Shown in pieces: positions 7,852-15,811 of a DNA stretch of 64,000 nucleotides. Each line of letters starts with the position of its first letter. The stretch's first letter is position 1. The DNA is from Streptomyces sp. NBC_00572 (GTDB lineage: Bacteria; Actinomycetota; Actinomycetes; Streptomycetales; Streptomycetaceae). Below the pieces are notes generated by a model, which made no database searches, was not told where the DNA came from, and was given only the letters and a program-made list of their open reading frames with translations. The translations under genes and the position numbers were made by a program. The stretch is from contig NZ_JAPENX010000001.1 of assembly GCF_026341815.1 (NCBI RefSeq), positions 5,890,001-5,954,000 on the forward strand, in the 5' to 3' direction.

Positions 7852-8637
7852 ATGTGGGTGGCTGGTGAGGCGTACGAGCCGTACGTAGGCCGGTGGAGTC
7901 GTCTGGTGGCACACCGGTTCGTTCGCTGGATGGGTGCGGCTCCCGGGGGGAGCTGGCGCGATGTCGGGTGCGGCACGGGTGCGGTGACGCAGGCTGTGCT
8001 GGATGTGGCCGAACCGGTGACGGTCGTCGGCGTCGACCCGTCGGCCGGCTATGTGGCGTACGCGCGGAAGAGCGTCACGGACCAGCGGGCGGGGTTCGTC
8101 CTGGCCGACGCGGTGAACCTGCCTTTCGCCGACTCCACGGCGTCGGTCGCCGTGAGCGGGCTCGTGCTCAACTTCGTACCGGACGCACCACGGGCGGCCG
8201 CCGAGATGGTTCGTGTGGTCCGGCCCGGCGGGCTGGTGGGGGCGTACGTCTGGGACTTCGAGGAGGGAGGCATGGAGGCCATCCGTGCCTTCTGGGACGC
8301 CGCGTCCGCCCTGGACGCGGACGCGGCCGACCTGGACGAGGCCGTCAGGTTTCCCCTGTGCGGCCGGGCGCCGCTGGGTGAGCTGCTGGTCGGGGCCGGG
8401 CTTGAGGACGTCGAAGTGGACGAGATCAGCGTGCCGACCCGCTTCTCGGGTTTCGACGACTACTGGCAGCCGTTCCTGGGAGGGCAGGGGCCGGCGCCCG
8501 CCTATGTGGCCTCCCTGTCGGAGGATCAGCGCGCGGGGCTGCGTGAGCGGCTGCGCTCTGCACTGCCCCCGGCGGCGGACGGCTCGATCGCCCTGCGTGC
8601 GCGGGCCTGGGCCGCGCGGGGCACGCGCGGAACGTGA
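7852..8637 (+). CDS. Class I SAM-dependent methyltransferase
   Basis: A 261-residue protein with the SAM-binding motif I DVGCGTGAVTQ near residue 38, an acidic loop VGVDPSAGYV, and LADAVNLPFAD (motif II region). A hydrophobic VSGLVLNFVPD strand and RVVRPGGLVGAYVWD (motif III) follow. This is the UbiE/ArsM-like methyltransferase-11 fold. The acceptor is unknown. I place the start at the ATG at 7852, which has GGAGAGG nine bases upstream. An in-frame ATG at 7813 would add 13 residues that do not look conserved and has no ribosome site. No biosynthetic partner lies beside it. Confidence 0.85.
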   Translation: MWVAGEAYEPYVGRWSRLVAHRFVRWMGAAPGGSWRDVGCGTGAVTQAVLDVAEPVTVVGVDPSAGYVAYARKSVTDQRAGFVLADAVNLPFADSTASVAVSGLVLNFVPDAPRAAAEMVRVVRPGGLVGAYVWDFEEGGMEAIRAFWDAASALDADAADLDEAVRFPLCGRAPLGELLVGAGLEDVEVDEISVPTRFSGFDDYWQPFLGGQGPAPAYVASLSEDQRAGLRERLRSALPPAADGSIALRARAWAARGTRGT

Positions 8638-8831
8638 GCGGGTCGCCCGGAGACAGCAGCCCGGTCGGGCGGCGGGTCAGCCCCGTGCCCTGATGTGGTG
8701 GCGGTACCCGCGCCCCCGCCCGCCCGTCGCCGAGTACGCCCTGACCCGCGGGCCCGTTCGAGCTGCGTCGCGACCCTCCCGGAGAGACGATGGAATCGGG
8801 GAACGGCCGATGCCCGGAAGGGGAATCCGCC

Positions 8832-9947
8832 ATGGCGCTGCTGAAATCCGCGCGGTTCCGCGGGGATCCGGTCCTGGAGCGGATACGTGCCGGAACGACG
8901 TCCTCCTACCTCACGTACGGTCAGTCCGGGAGCCACATCGGAGCGGTCCAGTACGGGCTCATCGACCTGGGCTACTCCATTCCGAGCGGCGCGACCGGGT
9001 TCTTCGGGAACGAGACGTCGGCAGCCGTAGTCCAGTTCAAGCAGGACCAGGTGCCGCCCCTGACGCCCACCGACCCGGTGGTCGGCATCGGCACGATGAC
9101 CGCGCTGGACACGGCGTGGGCCATGCCGTGCGCCGACCGCGACGAGTGGCTGTCCTGGCAGACCCGGCGCATACCGGCCTTCGACTTCAACCGCAGCCGT
9201 GAACTGGCCAGGCGGCCGATCACCTCGTACACCTTCAACCCCGAGTCCGCGGTCATCCCGGTCCAGTTCCGAACCGCGATGACGGTCGGCCTGGAAGCCC
9301 TGCTCGACCCGGCCGGATCACCCGACGGACCCTTCACCCCGTCGGCCACCTGGGGAGCGAGCCCGCTCGACCTCGAACACTGCCACATCGTGGTGGACGT
9401 ACCCTCGCCCTCGACGGCCTGGCTCGACACACGGAACAAGTACATCGCCCTCCGGACGCGATCCACCGCGCTGATGAACCAGGCCGACCTCTCGGGTCAC
9501 ACCACCTTCGGCCCCGCCTGGACCGTGGTCTACAAACAACTTCTGACGGCCCCGGGCGTCGGAGCCACCCAGGGCTACCTCGATCAGTACACCGAATTCC
9601 TCGACGAGGTGCTGAGAACCAGCGCGACGACGACGGAATCCGTACGCCTCCTCTGGCACACCTTCGATTCGGACAACTGGCGCCCCGTCGAAATGGCGGA
9701 CAACGATCCGCGCCGGGCTTGGTGGAACCACGTCGTACCAGCCCCGTCCGGAGTGACGCGCACACCCTTCGGGAGCGACGAGGGAGCCGTGGCGGCGCAC
9801 ACCTTCCTCTTGGGCGACCTGCAGTTCGTCGTCGACGAGTTCGCCGTGATCACAGCTCTCGCCCCGACATACATCGAGGCGGCGGCGCTGGTGGGCCTGG
9901 AGGAGAAGCACATCTTCGCCGCCATGCAGGGACTGCCGTACCCGTAG
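8832..9947 (+). CDS. Peptidoglycan-binding domain protein with a large uncharacterised C-terminal region
   Basis: The 371-residue protein has a PG_binding_1 type domain at about residues 30-78. Its hallmarks are GAVQYGLIDLGYSIP, the GFFGNETSAAVVQFK repeat core and GIGTMTALD. The remaining 280 residues have no motif I know. They include a HCHIVVDVPSPS strand and many aromatic residues, and carry no recognisable hydrolase signature. There is no signal peptide, so either it leaves the cell by a non-Sec route or the domain binds something else. A similar architecture occurs beside contractile-injection or secreted-toxin genes in other actinobacteria, but none is near here. Start: ATG at 8832 follows AAGGGGAA by eight bases; ATG at 8790 is possible but poorly spaced. 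Confidence 0.75.
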   Translation: MALLKSARFRGDPVLERIRAGTTSSYLTYGQSGSHIGAVQYGLIDLGYSIPSGATGFFGNETSAAVVQFKQDQVPPLTPTDPVVGIGTMTALDTAWAMPCADRDEWLSWQTRRIPAFDFNRSRELARRPITSYTFNPESAVIPVQFRTAMTVGLEALLDPAGSPDGPFTPSATWGASPLDLEHCHIVVDVPSPSTAWLDTRNKYIALRTRSTALMNQADLSGHTTFGPAWTVVYKQLLTAPGVGATQGYLDQYTEFLDEVLRTSATTTESVRLLWHTFDSDNWRPVEMADNDPRRAWWNHVVPAPSGVTRTPFGSDEGAVAAHTFLLGDLQFVVDEFAVITALAPTYIEAAALVGLEEKHIFAAMQGLPYP

Positions 9948-10099
9948 GGGCTGCGCAGGGTGGGTGGCGGCTGCTTCGTGGGACCCGGCGACCTCCTGGT
10001 CACCTCCCGGTCGGCCTGCTCGGGAATCGTGTGGGCGATGCCGTCTCTCGCGTCCACCTCGCTGTTTCCGCGCGCGGACCTGCGGATACGCTCGTCGGC

Positions 10100-11158
10100 A
10101 TGCCGAACCGTGTTCCTTTCAATGATGCGCTTCTCTCCACCGTGGGCACCCCCGAGCGGGCCGAACTCCTCGACAGCAGTCCGCGGTCACGGGTGTGGCG
10201 GGTGCGGCTCGCCGACCGGCGGCTGGTGATCGTCAAGCAGATCACCGACGACGGAGACACGGGCGCCGATTCGGACACGCGCTTCGCGCGGGAGGTCGCC
10301 GGGCTGCGCCTGGCGGGGCGGGCCTCCGGGCGCGCCGTGGCCCCCGCGCTGCTCGCCACGGACCCCTCCTCGCGGGTGATGGTCCTCGAGCACCTGGACG
10401 ACCTCGGCAAGACGGACGACTGGATGCCGGGGTACGCCGAGTCGCTCGCCCGGCTGCACGCCCTGACCGGGCCGTCCGACGTGGGCGAACTGCCGGTGTG
10501 GTCAGGGCCCACGGCCGCCGACGCGGATTCCTTCCTCGCCCTGGCCAGGGCGCTCGACGTGCCCGTACCGTCCACGGTTCCCCATGAACTCGCCGGACTC
10601 CTGGAGCGGTTGGACCCCACTCCGCACCATGCGCTGCTGCACGGCGACCCCTGCCCCGGCAACGATCTGCGCACCGCCGACGGCATTCGCTTCGTCGACT
10701 TCGAGCGGGCCTCGCTCGGCAACGGCCTGATCGAACTCGCCTACTTCCGCATCGGCTTCCCCACCTGCTGGTGCGCCATGTCGGTCACCGCGGCCCCGCT
10801 CACGGAGGTCGAGGACGTCTACCGGACCACCTGGCGCGACCTCACCGGGAAGGACGTCCCGGGTGACCTCGCCGACGCGTGCGCAGGCTGGCTGATCCAG
10901 GGCGACGCGCTCGTCGAGCGGGCCCACCGAGGGACGGTCGACCAGCTCGCCCGGGTACCCGCCGAGGACTTCGAGTGGGGCTACGTCTCCGCCCGTGAGC
11001 GGCTCGTCCACCGCCTGGGCGTGGTCGCGGACATGACCCGCGACCACGATCACCTGCACGCCGTCGGCCGCCTCAGCTCCGCCCTGGCCAACCGCCTGCT
11101 CGAACGCTCGCCGAAACTGCGCCCGCTGCCCACGCACGACGCCCGCCCTTGGTTCTAG
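10100..11158 (+). CDS. Aminoglycoside phosphotransferase (APH) fold kinase
   Basis: A 352-residue kinase-like protein. The nucleotide-binding lobe carries RLVIVKQ (Lys46). The catalytic loop HGDPCPGND lies at 181-189, and the metal-binding Asp200 sits in RFVDFERAS. This is the protein-kinase-like phosphotransferase pattern shared by APH, choline kinase and many small-molecule kinases. The substrate is not indicated, and there is no reason to call it a resistance enzyme: the family is abundant in Streptomyces and the neighbours are unrelated. TACGCT at 10087-10092, seven bases before the ATG, suggests a leaderless transcript. No Shine-Dalgarno sequence is present. Confidence 0.78.
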   Translation: MPNRVPFNDALLSTVGTPERAELLDSSPRSRVWRVRLADRRLVIVKQITDDGDTGADSDTRFAREVAGLRLAGRASGRAVAPALLATDPSSRVMVLEHLDDLGKTDDWMPGYAESLARLHALTGPSDVGELPVWSGPTAADADSFLALARALDVPVPSTVPHELAGLLERLDPTPHHALLHGDPCPGNDLRTADGIRFVDFERASLGNGLIELAYFRIGFPTCWCAMSVTAAPLTEVEDVYRTTWRDLTGKDVPGDLADACAGWLIQGDALVERAHRGTVDQLARVPAEDFEWGYVSARERLVHRLGVVADMTRDHDHLHAVGRLSSALANRLLERSPKLRPLPTHDARPWF

Positions 11159-11215
11159 ACCGTGCCGAACTGGACGACCACGCAGTCGGCCTGACACAAC
11201 GACGGGCGGCGGGGG

Positions 11216-12562
11216 TCAGCGTCGGGGGTAGACGCTGAGGATGGCATGGGTGGCCGGTTCGGCCCCCGGGGCCTTCTCGTTGACGGGTGTGTCCTCGTAC
11301 AGCGCCACGTCACCGGTCACACGGGTCGGGAGCGTCACGTTTCCGTCGAGCTTCGTGGGCTTGCCGGTGGCGAGATCAAGGGCGATGAGGCCGGCCGATC
11401 CGGACGTCGTCACAGCGCCGTACGCCGTGCCGGAGTTGTCGACGCCGCGGAACTGCACCCCCGCACGGGACTCCGTCTCGCCGAAGCAGTAGCCCTTCCC
11501 GGCCTGGAGATCGAAGGCCACATCCCCGTTGACCAGGTAGCGGCCGTTGTCACTGAGGATCGTGTCGCCCCCGCTGGTGAGAACGGAGGTCAGGCCGTCG
11601 CACGTGACGCTGATCGTCGGCTTTCCGGTGCGCTCGTCGTGCAACGCCCACACGTAGTTCATCGCCAGGCCGGAGATGTTGTAGTCCTGGTTCTTGGACG
11701 GCCATCGGGCCACGAGGTAGCCACCGCGGACTCCGTAGGCCACTCCCTTGTCCAGACCGCTCTCGGAAGCCGCGCCCGAAGGCACCACCTGCTGCCCGGC
11801 CCAGGCGTCGGCGACGGCGAACTCGGGCTGGGTGAAGCTCTTCACCCTGACCGCGAATTCGGGAGTGCTCTTGCCCCGGGAGGGCGTGGTCGTGCCGGTG
11901 GCGGCGTCCACGACCGCCATTCCGTCAGGGGTCTGCACGGTCACGGTGCCATCGGTGTCGTGGGGGAAGACACCGCCGTCCGTCCCGGGGACCCTGACCT
12001 GGTGCGCCGGGGCTACGCCGGTCCCGGAGGAGTCCGCCGGAAACACGGCGAGACGAACGGCGGGCTTCCCCTGGTTCAGCGCGTCCTTGCCCTCTCGAAC
12101 CGACACCGCCAGCACGACGAAGTCCTTCCCGCCCTTGCTGGTGACCCCCAGATCCGCGTCCTCGGCCCGGAACTCGTCGGGCCGCGCGCTCGGCTTCCAG
12201 GGTGCGCTCGACCAGCGGACGGCGCCGGTGGCCGCGTCCCGTGCCTCCACGCCGAGCGCCTTGCCGTCCGGATACGTCTTGAGGAGCAGCACCAGTTTCG
12301 CGTGCGGCGCGACGGCCGGCCGGTCCAGCCGCTCCGTCTGCATGACGGCCCACCCCTTGGCACCGTCGAACGCGGGTGGGAGCTGCCGCGCCTGCGCCCG
12401 AGGCACCGCGGGCTTCTGCGGTGAGGAACTCTTCGGCGGCGGGCCGGGCGTCTCGGACTTCCCCGCATCGCCCTCCGGCGAACCGCAGCCTCCCACGGCG
12501 AGTACGGTCATGGCTGCAAGTGCGCCTGTCAGTAACTTCTTCACGTTCGGCCTCACCCTCAT
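11216..12562 (-). CDS. Secreted lipoprotein with PQQ-like beta-propeller
   Basis: A 448-residue lipoprotein. The export signal is MRVRPNVKKLLTGALAAM followed by a hydrophobic stretch and the lipobox LAVGGC, giving acylated Cys near residue 26. A Pro/Ser-rich linker follows (about 30-55). The mature part is rich in repeating strand pairs ending in DAATGAVRW, DAATGTTTP, DLQAGKGYC and DLATGKPTK, the usual blade signature of PQQ/quinoprotein-like propellers. Such proteins are extracytoplasmic and mostly uncharacterised. I use the ATG at 12562 because it places the signal peptide at the N-terminus and has AGGG just upstream; the longer open frame is a GC artefact. It is convergent with the APH-like gene. 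Confidence 0.85.
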   Translation of the reverse strand: MRVRPNVKKLLTGALAAMTVLAVGGCGSPEGDAGKSETPGPPPKSSSPQKPAVPRAQARQLPPAFDGAKGWAVMQTERLDRPAVAPHAKLVLLLKTYPDGKALGVEARDAATGAVRWSSAPWKPSARPDEFRAEDADLGVTSKGGKDFVVLAVSVREGKDALNQGKPAVRLAVFPADSSGTGVAPAHQVRVPGTDGGVFPHDTDGTVTVQTPDGMAVVDAATGTTTPSRGKSTPEFAVRVKSFTQPEFAVADAWAGQQVVPSGAASESGLDKGVAYGVRGGYLVARWPSKNQDYNISGLAMNYVWALHDERTGKPTISVTCDGLTSVLTSGGDTILSDNGRYLVNGDVAFDLQAGKGYCFGETESRAGVQFRGVDNSGTAYGAVTTSGSAGLIALDLATGKPTKLDGNVTLPTRVTGDVALYEDTPVNEKAPGAEPATHAILSVYPRR

Positions 12563-12775
12563 CGACCCTGCATGTCCCGGGAAACTATCCTTGATCGCAT
12601 CACCACATGAGGCCCGGTTACAGGTACCGACTGCGCGGCCGTGTGCTGCGCGGCTGAGTCGCGGCCCCGCTCCGCCGCTCGTCCCGGTTCGGTGACCCGC
12701 GTCACAGCAGGCTCCTGTCAGCAATCAGGGCGCCATCTCGTTCAAGGGGCACGCGAACGAGACAGGAGCCACGCC

Positions 12776-13330
12776 ATGAAGCACCGCATCGTCGTCCTCG
12801 GCGCCGGATACGCCGGGGCCTTCGCCGCCGGAAACCTGGCCCGTCGGCTTTCGCCCGCCGACGTCGAGATCACCGTCGTCAACGCCGTGCCCGACTTCGT
12901 CGAGCGGATGCGGCTCCACCAGCTCGCGATCGGCCAGGACCTCGCGGTCCGCAAGCTCGCCGACGTGTTCGCCGGCACCGGGGTGCGGTTGCGCCTGGCG
13001 CGCGTCACCGGTGTCGACCCCGAGCGCCGGACCGTCGCGGTGACCGGCGAGGACGGCGACGGCGAACTCGCTTACGACACGCTCCTCTATACGCTCGGCA
13101 GCACCGTCGCCCACCATGGCGTCCCCGGCGCGGCCGAGCACGCCTTCGATGTGACCGGCCGGTCCTCGGCACTGCGACTGCGCGAACGCATGGACACCCT
13201 GGGCGCGGGCGGCACCGTACTGGTCGTCGGTGAAGGGCTCACCGGCGTCGAGACCGCCACCGAGTTCGCCGAGTCGCGGCCCGACCTCTCGGTCGCGGTG
13301 ACCGCCGTCACCGCGAAACCGGTGACCTGA
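12776..13330 (+). pseudogene. NAD(P)/FAD-dependent oxidoreductase, truncated after the second Rossmann motif
   Basis: The frame encodes an NDH-2-like flavoprotein N-terminus: HRIVVLGAGYAGAFAAG (FAD-binding GxGxxG, residues 3-19). The second dinucleotide-binding region VLVVGEGLTGVETATEFA follows near 155-172. It then ends at residue 184, where family members run to about 380-400 residues. The missing half holds most of the NAD domain and the C-terminal interface, so the protein cannot form a complete flavoenzyme. A proper ribosome site (CAGGAG) still precedes the ATG. The downstream 50 bases contain no continuation in any frame that I can recognise, so a deletion is more likely than a frameshift. 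Confidence 0.7.
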
Positions 13331-13380
13331 GGGGGAGCGAGGACGGCATCCCCTCGCCTCTCGCGGGCAGCGGCGCGCTC

Positions 13381-14091
13381 CTATCGGCGGGGATCGCCGG
13401 CGTCGGCGGACTCTCCCGGTGAGACGAGTCCTGTCTCGTACGCGACGACGACGGCCTGCGCCCTGTCGCGGAGGGTCAGTTTGCCGAAGATCCGGGCCAC
13501 ATGGGTCTTCACCGTCGCCTCACTGAGGGTCAGTTGCCGCGCCAGTTCGGCATTGGACAGCCCTCGGCCCATGAGTGTCAGCACTTCCCGCTCGCGCGGC
13601 GTCAGCGCCGCCAGGTCCCGGTGGACGGCCGGGGTCGCGGGGCCCGCACCGGTGCCGGCGGCGAAGCGCTCCACCAGGCGGCGGGTGATCGAGGGCGAAA
13701 GGAGGGCATCGCCGGTGTCGACCAGGCGTACCGCGGCGGCCAGATGCGCGGAGGTGACGTCCTTGAGCAGGAAGCCGCTGGCTCCGGCGGCGAGGGCGGC
13801 GTAGACGTAGGAGTCGAGGTCGAAGGTGGTCAGCATGATCACCCGGCAGTCCGGCGCCTGTGCGAGTACCTGGCGGGCGGCCTCCAGGCCGTCCATGACC
13901 GGCATCCGGATGTCCATCAGCACGACGTCGGGCCGCAGCCTCCGTGCGGCGGCCACGGCCTCGACCCCGTCGCCGGCCTCACCCACCACGTCGATGCCGC
14001 GGGCGGTCAGGATCAGGCGGAAACCGGTGCGGACCAGCTCCTGGTCGTCGGCGATCACGACGCGAGGGGCGGGCTCGGTACCCGTCGTCAT
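13381..14091 (-). CDS. Two-component response regulator, NarL/LuxR family
   Basis: A 236-residue regulator. The receiver domain has the acidic pair D15/D16, phosphoacceptor D60 in VVLMDIRMP, and Lys in GFLLKD near 108. The C-terminal LuxR-type helix-turn-helix reads LTPREREVLTLMGRGLSNAE followed by SEATVKTHVARI (about 165-205). It overlaps the histidine kinase by four bases (translational coupling) and lies divergent from an ABC exporter pair, which is the likely target. Regulatory sites would be expected in the 137-base gap before 15101. Confidence 0.92.
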   Translation of the reverse strand: MTTGTEPAPRVVIADDQELVRTGFRLILTARGIDVVGEAGDGVEAVAAARRLRPDVVLMDIRMPVMDGLEAARQVLAQAPDCRVIMLTTFDLDSYVYAALAAGASGFLLKDVTSAHLAAAVRLVDTGDALLSPSITRRLVERFAAGTGAGPATPAVHRDLAALTPREREVLTLMGRGLSNAELARQLTLSEATVKTHVARIFGKLTLRDRAQAVVVAYETGLVSPGESADAGDPRR

Positions 14092-14963
14092 GGCCGGTCC
14101 AACGGGATCCGGGCGCGGACGCGGTAGCCGCCGCCGAGGCGGCGGCGGGCGTCCAGGTCACCGCCGTAGACGCCGACCCGCTCCCGCAGACCGAGCAACC
14201 CTCGGCCCGTTCCGTTCGCTTGGCCCGTCCCGTCGGTTCGGCCCGTTCCGTTCGCCTGGCCCGGGACCGGCTCACCTCGCGAGGGCCGGCCCGCCGACAG
14301 GACGCTCGGTCCGCTGTTCAGCACCTCGACTCGCAGGTAGTGGTCCGCATACCGCACCGTCACCTCGGCTTTCGCTCCGTCCCCGTGTTTGAGGGCATTG
14401 GTCAGGGCCTCCTGGACGATCCGATAGGCGGTGACATCGATCCCGGTCGGCAGCGGGCGCGGCTCACCGGAGACGCGCACCTCCACGGGCAGGCCGGCGA
14501 AGGAGACGCGGTCGATCAGCGGGCCGAGCCGGCTCAAGCTCGGCTGCGGTGACAGGTCCATACCGTAGGGCTCGTCATCGCCGTTCTGTGCGGGTGCGAG
14601 CAGGCCGAGCAGGTGCCGCAGCTCGGTCATCGTGTTCCGCCCGGCGGTCTCGACGGCGCTCATCGCCGCCGCGGCCTCGTCCGGCATCGTGGCCAGCACC
14701 TCGCGGGCCGCCCCCGCCTGGACCACCATGAGGCTCACGTTGTGGCTGACGATGTCGTGGAGCTCGGCCGCGATCCTGGCCCGCTCGGCGTCGACCGCGA
14801 TCTGTGCCGCGCTCTCCCGCTCCCGCTCCAGCAGCCAGCCGCGCTCCTCGACGGCCGCCCGGTGCAGCCGCCGGGCCCGGACCACCGCCACGCACAGGTA
14901 CCCGGCGGCGCCAACTGCTGCCGCCAGGGCGATGATCAGCCAGATCGTCCCGGATCCCCACAC
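14088..14963 (-). CDS. Sensor histidine kinase, NarL-partner (HisKA_3) type
   Basis: A 291-residue kinase with one N-terminal membrane helix (residues 5-27). The dimerisation/phosphoacceptor motif is ARIAAELHDIVSHNV, with His69. The N-box is IVQEALTNALKH and the G-box GRGLLGLRERV. With a single helix and no periplasmic loop it is unlikely to bind an external ligand by itself; sensing through the adjacent ABC transporter or the membrane is plausible. Between the N-box and G-box there is a Gly/Thr/Asn repeat (GQANGTGRTDGT, then GQANGTGRG) produced by a 36-base DNA duplication inside the ATP-lid region. The start is a GTG at 14963. It is coupled to the response regulator. Confidence 0.88.
   Translation of the reverse strand: MWGSGTIWLIIALAAAVGAAGYLCVAVVRARRLHRAAVEERGWLLERERESAAQIAVDAERARIAAELHDIVSHNVSLMVVQAGAAREVLATMPDEAAAAMSAVETAGRNTMTELRHLLGLLAPAQNGDDEPYGMDLSPQPSLSRLGPLIDRVSFAGLPVEVRVSGEPRPLPTGIDVTAYRIVQEALTNALKHGDGAKAEVTVRYADHYLRVEVLNSGPSVLSAGRPSRGEPVPGQANGTGRTDGTGQANGTGRGLLGLRERVGVYGGDLDARRRLGGGYRVRARIPLDRP
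14204..14255. repeat. Short tandem repeat inside the histidine kinase gene
   Basis: The 16-base word GGCCCGTTCCGTTCGC occurs at 14204-14219 and again at 14240-14255, a period of 36 bases (12 codons). It lengthens a Gly-rich loop of the ATP-binding domain in frame. Confidence 0.7.
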
Positions 14964-15022
14964 CGGATCATCCTCTCAGCCGCACGGCCCTCTCCTCGTC
15001 AGTCCCCGGATGCAGCTCCGTA

Positions 15023-15035
15023 CATCCCAGGGATG
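15023..15035. promoter_or_regulatory. Candidate operator in the divergent kinase/ABC intergenic region
   Basis: CATCCCAGGGATG is a perfect 13-base palindrome midway between the kinase start and the ABC transporter promoter, where the coupled response regulator would be expected to bind. Assignment to that regulator is inference. Confidence 0.35.
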
Positions 15036-15088
15036 ACCTGCCCGGACGGATACACGCGGGGGGTGACGCCCCGTCCGCGACACCCGCC

Positions 15089-15094
15089 TAGGTT
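15089..15094 (+). promoter_or_regulatory. Candidate -10 hexamer of a leaderless promoter (ABC transporter)
   Basis: TAGGTT lies six bases before the ATG at 15101, the usual spacing for leaderless streptomycete genes. A possible -35 (TGACGC, 15064-15069) is 19 bases upstream. Confidence 0.5.
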
Positions 15095-15100
15095 CGAGCC

Positions 15101-15811
15101 ATGACGACTGATCAAGGACACGCCCGGCACGTGGTGGTGCGGCTGGAAGACGTGCACAAGGAGTACGGCGACGCGAAGGCCCTGGACGGCCTGTCGCTGG
15201 AGATCAGGGCGGGGGACGCGGTCGCCGTGATGGGCCCCTCGGGCTGCGGCAAGTCCACCCTGCTCAACATGGTGGCCGGCCTGGACCGGCCGACCTCGGG
15301 CACGGTCGAGGTGCAGGGTCATGACCTCGGAAAACTGAACGAGACCGGATTGGCGCTGTTCCGGCGGCGGAACGTCGGCATGATCTTCCAGTTCTTCAAC
15401 CTCATCGACGATCTGCCCGTCCTCGACAACGTGGCGCTGGCCGCACAGTTGACCGGCACCCCGGCCCGGCAGGCGCGCCGCCGTGCCCTGGAGCTCCTCG
15501 ACGAACTCGGCGTCGCCGAACGCCGGAACAACTATCCGGCGACGCTCAGCGGCGGCGAGCGGCAACGGGTCGCCGTGGCCCGGTCCCTCATGAACCGTCC
15601 CGCGCTGCTGCTGGCCGACGAACCGACCGGCGCCCTCGACAGCCGCTCGGGGGAGCAGGTGATGGACCTGCTGATCGATCTCAACCAGATCGGACAGACC
15701 CTGTTGATCGTCACCCACGACCCGCAACTGGCCACTCGCTGCGCCAGCCGGCTGATCCGGGTCGCCGACGGCCGGGTGGCCGGCGAGAGCGCACTGGAGG
15801 CGAGGGTATGA
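15101..15811 (+). CDS. ABC transporter ATP-binding protein (MacB/LolD/BceA type)
   Basis: A 236-residue ATPase with Walker A GPSGCGKST (45-53), the Q-loop segment GMIFQFFNL, signature LSGGERQRVAVARSL, Walker B LLLADEPTGALD and the H-loop IVTHD. The NETGLALFRRRNVG and FFNLIDD wording is typical of ATPases that pair with FtsX/MacB-fold permeases. The gene overlaps the permease by four bases. With the divergent two-component system this forms a compact sensor/export module like those used against membrane-active peptides or for lipid/lipoprotein handling. The actual substrate is not evident. Confidence 0.92.
   Translation: MTTDQGHARHVVVRLEDVHKEYGDAKALDGLSLEIRAGDAVAVMGPSGCGKSTLLNMVAGLDRPTSGTVEVQGHDLGKLNETGLALFRRRNVGMIFQFFNLIDDLPVLDNVALAAQLTGTPARQARRRALELLDELGVAERRNNYPATLSGGERQRVAVARSLMNRPALLLADEPTGALDSRSGEQVMDLLIDLNQIGQTLLIVTHDPQLATRCASRLIRVADGRVAGESALEARV

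Noticed and set aside
7646..7888. 80-codon plus-strand open frame between sirtuin and methyltransferase
   Set aside because: It has no ribosome site, a composition typical of noncoding frames, and overlaps the better supported methyltransferase start.
10100..11158. Antibiotic resistance gene (aminoglycoside phosphotransferase)
   Set aside because: Only the general kinase fold is supported. The family has many metabolic members in Streptomyces and there is no resistance or biosynthetic context.
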